Shown here: positions 62,642 through 64,000 of the stretch, in pieces
How positions within the stretch are numbered: position 1 is the stretch's first letter
How the letters are laid out: each line of letters opens with the position of its first letter
Source of the DNA: Schistosoma haematobium
Taxonomy: Eukaryota > Platyhelminthes > Trematoda > Strigeidida > Schistosomatidae
Direction of reading: 5' to 3'
Assembly (NCBI RefSeq): GCF_000699445.3
Contig: NC_067196.1
Location: 71,431,864-71,495,863 of the forward strand
DNA length: 64,000 bases
Position numbers and translations under genes: made by a program
Notes under the pieces: generated by a model
What the model was told of the DNA's origin: nothing
Seen by the model: only the letters and a program-made list of their open reading frames with translations
Database searches by the model: none

Positions 62642-62790
62642 TGGAGTCAGATCCCGGGCCAATAAAATGGTGAGCCCGTCGACAACATCTTGCGGTCTAA
62701 TTGATATCAAAGGGAAGGGCCCTACTAAAGTTTGTTTAAACACAAAATCGAGTGTTCTTCTCTTCTTATTCTTTCAATTTTCATCTTATT
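62642..62790 (+). mobile_element. PBS-like site and truncated retrotransposon leader
   Basis: TGGAGTCAGATCCCGGGCC at 62642-62660 begins with TGG right after the LTR, as a primer-binding site for a tRNA ending ...CCA does. An ATG at about 62667 then opens a frame MVSPSTTSCGLIDIKGKGPT that runs into AT-rich host-like sequence and stops at about 62792. It may be the start of gag, cut off by a deletion. There is no protease, RT or integrase downstream. Confidence 0.5.
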
Positions 62791-62792
62791 AA

Positions 62793-63404
62793 AACAACTA
62801 ACTTCCTTTAATATTTAAACTTAATCTAACAATGATTAAATCGCTTGATTTTTTCTCATAAACAACTTCATTTTGCCGACTTCATTTTAATAACCAGTTG
62901 ACTGTATACTATTTATAATTACTTCATAATATTTAATTCTTTGTCATTTTATTCTAATATTAACTACTTAATAAAACCTTAACTATAAATCTTTCCAATT
63001 TATATATTTTACGGATAGGACTACTAGATTTTTAACTTGTTATGATATGATTAATTCAGAAAATATGATTCCATATAATGAATAAACATTTTTAACTAAA
63101 TAAAATTCTTTTATACACATAGTTCCCTTTATTATTTTAAAGAGAGCAAGAACAAAGATTGGTGCAGAATAATATGAATTCATTTTATTTCGTTAGGTTC
63201 TCATCAGCTGCTTACAACCTAAATTATTTGAAATTCAACATTATTACAGATATTGACATATTTAGACATAAGAGTGTGATTAAGGATCAATACATGTGTA
63301 TGATGATGTAGCAAGCAAAGATTCAGATAGAGTTAATGAGCTCATAAAATGTTTGATTCGAATAAATAAATAAAGTTAGAGAGGGGAAGTTCTGGAACAT
63401 TGAA
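62793..63404. other. Gene-free AT-rich stretch
   Basis: No recognised feature apart from short AAAT runs near 63362. Confidence 0.4.
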
Positions 63405-63535
63405 ATAGTGATTAGAACAATAAATAAGAACTTTCGTCTACATTTGAACGAATAGTTTCACAATATTTGGGCGCCGAGTTAATTTGAGACATTAAAAAGA
63501 AGAATATATTTGTAAAATCTCAGCGAATGATTAGA
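63405..63535 (-). repeat. Penelope-like terminal repeat, 3' part
   Basis: The minus strand reads CGCTGAGATTTTACAAATAT, AACTCGGCGCCCAAATATTG and GACGAAAGTTCTTATTTATT, matching the second half of the 36.8- and 44.7-kb repeats. It lies about 150 bp downstream of the Penelope-like endonuclease stop on the same strand, which is the reason for linking this repeat family to Penelope-like elements. The ribozyme-like arm is missing in this copy. Confidence 0.6.
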
Positions 63536-63686
63536 ACTCATGAAAATAGATTAATGGTAATAAAGAAAATATGAATTGAAATCAATCAGTTATATATGAT
63601 GTAATTTATATTTCAGAAAGAGTTGGAATAATGACGTAATAAATAAATAAATAGGAGCAAATTAATAGAAAGAGTGGGGGTTATTG

Positions 63687-63998
63687 TTACCAGGGTAAGG
63701 AAAGATTTATTACTGTCTCTTTTTGTATACATAGATCTGGTTTTAAACGTTTGATTGCTAACGCTTCAGCGAATTTCAAAAGGTTCGAGTTTGATTGTTT
63801 GTTAATCACCTTGAAGGACTTCAGTATATCAGCTTTATGTCCTGTATCAAGGAGATGTCTTGCGATAGCACTGTTGAATGAGTTCAATCCATTTAATCTT
63901 AAACTTTTAGGAATATGTTCTTTGAATCGGACGTAGGCTCTCCTTTCTGTTCTACCAATGTAACTGCTTTGGCAGGTACATGTAAATTTGTATACACA
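63687..63998 (-). CDS. Penelope-like element, GIY-YIG endonuclease C-terminus (partial)
   Basis: An open frame of 104 codons entering from the right window edge and ending at the stop near 63687. It begins CVYKFTCTCQ, then SSYIGRTERRAYVRFKEHI (a cysteine-containing strand followed by the YIGRT arm and the conserved Arg-x-x-x-His-Ile helix of GIY-YIG nucleases). After that come ARHLLDTGHKADI, a helical LLKFAEALAIKRLKPDLCIQ (catalytic Glu in the FAEA helix) and a final INLSLPW. In the family this domain nicks target DNA for integration. The reverse transcriptase would lie beyond 64000. No frameshift or stop interrupts the visible part, so the copy may be fairly young. Confidence 0.85.
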   Translation of the reverse strand, partial: CVYKFTCTCQSSYIGRTERRAYVRFKEHIPKSLRLNGLNSFNSAIARHLLDTGHKADILKSFKVINKQSNSNLLKFAEALAIKRLKPDLCIQKETVINLSLPW

Positions 63999-64000
63999 GT

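Overview
The window looks like nuclear DNA from a blood fluke (Schistosoma) or a close trematode relative. The grounds are: AT-rich sequence with almost no long open frames; many tRNA-derived, hammerhead-ribozyme-bearing short repeats related to the schistosome SM-alpha family; broken RTE-like and CR1-like non-LTR retrotransposons; a Penelope-like element with a GIY-YIG endonuclease; and spliceosomal gene structure. The species is an inference from repeat families, not from a conserved gene.

Only one stretch looks like a host protein-coding exon: a minus-strand first coding exon (34189-34572) that encodes a signal peptide and ends in a consensus splice donor. Apart from a retrotransposon endonuclease end at the right edge, every other coding trace is a decayed retroelement.

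Layout. 1-3.2 kb: two hammerhead SINE composites with 12-bp target-site duplications (TSDs). 3.6-6.1 kb: an old plus-strand RTE 3' end, split by a younger 5'-truncated minus-strand RTE copy with its own 12-bp TSD. 7.3-9.7 kb: a second short-element family plus a mosaic of it with the hammerhead family. 12.7-13.4 kb: a GC-richer repeat block. 14.2 kb: a hammerhead-like motif inside a 14-bp inverted repeat. 15.4-16.25 kb: a hammerhead dimer between ~130-bp direct repeats. 20.3-23.2 kb: a nearly complete but frameshifted CR1-like element. 24.0, 26.6, 33.4, 43.1 and 50.7 kb: fold-back or dimeric hammerhead elements. 29.6, 51.1 and 60.0 kb: SM-alpha-type copies, the one at 51.1 kb with a nearly intact classical hammerhead. 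35.9, 36.8, 44.7 and 63.4 kb: a dispersed repeat probably from Penelope-like element termini. 49.2-50.3 kb: another RTE remnant. 57.2-57.7 and 62.2-62.8 kb: two inverted LTRs. 63.7 kb to the right edge: a Penelope-like endonuclease domain.

The most interesting signal is the hammerhead family. Its unit of about 407 bp has pol III A and B boxes, a type I hammerhead that fits the CUGANGA...GAAA consensus, and a fixed 3' tail. It occurs as dimers and fold-backs bounded by perfect 12-14 bp TSDs, the same length as the TSD of the local RTE copy. This matches the architecture described for animal retrozymes, small circular-RNA-producing retroelements, though autocatalysis and mobilisation here are inferred.
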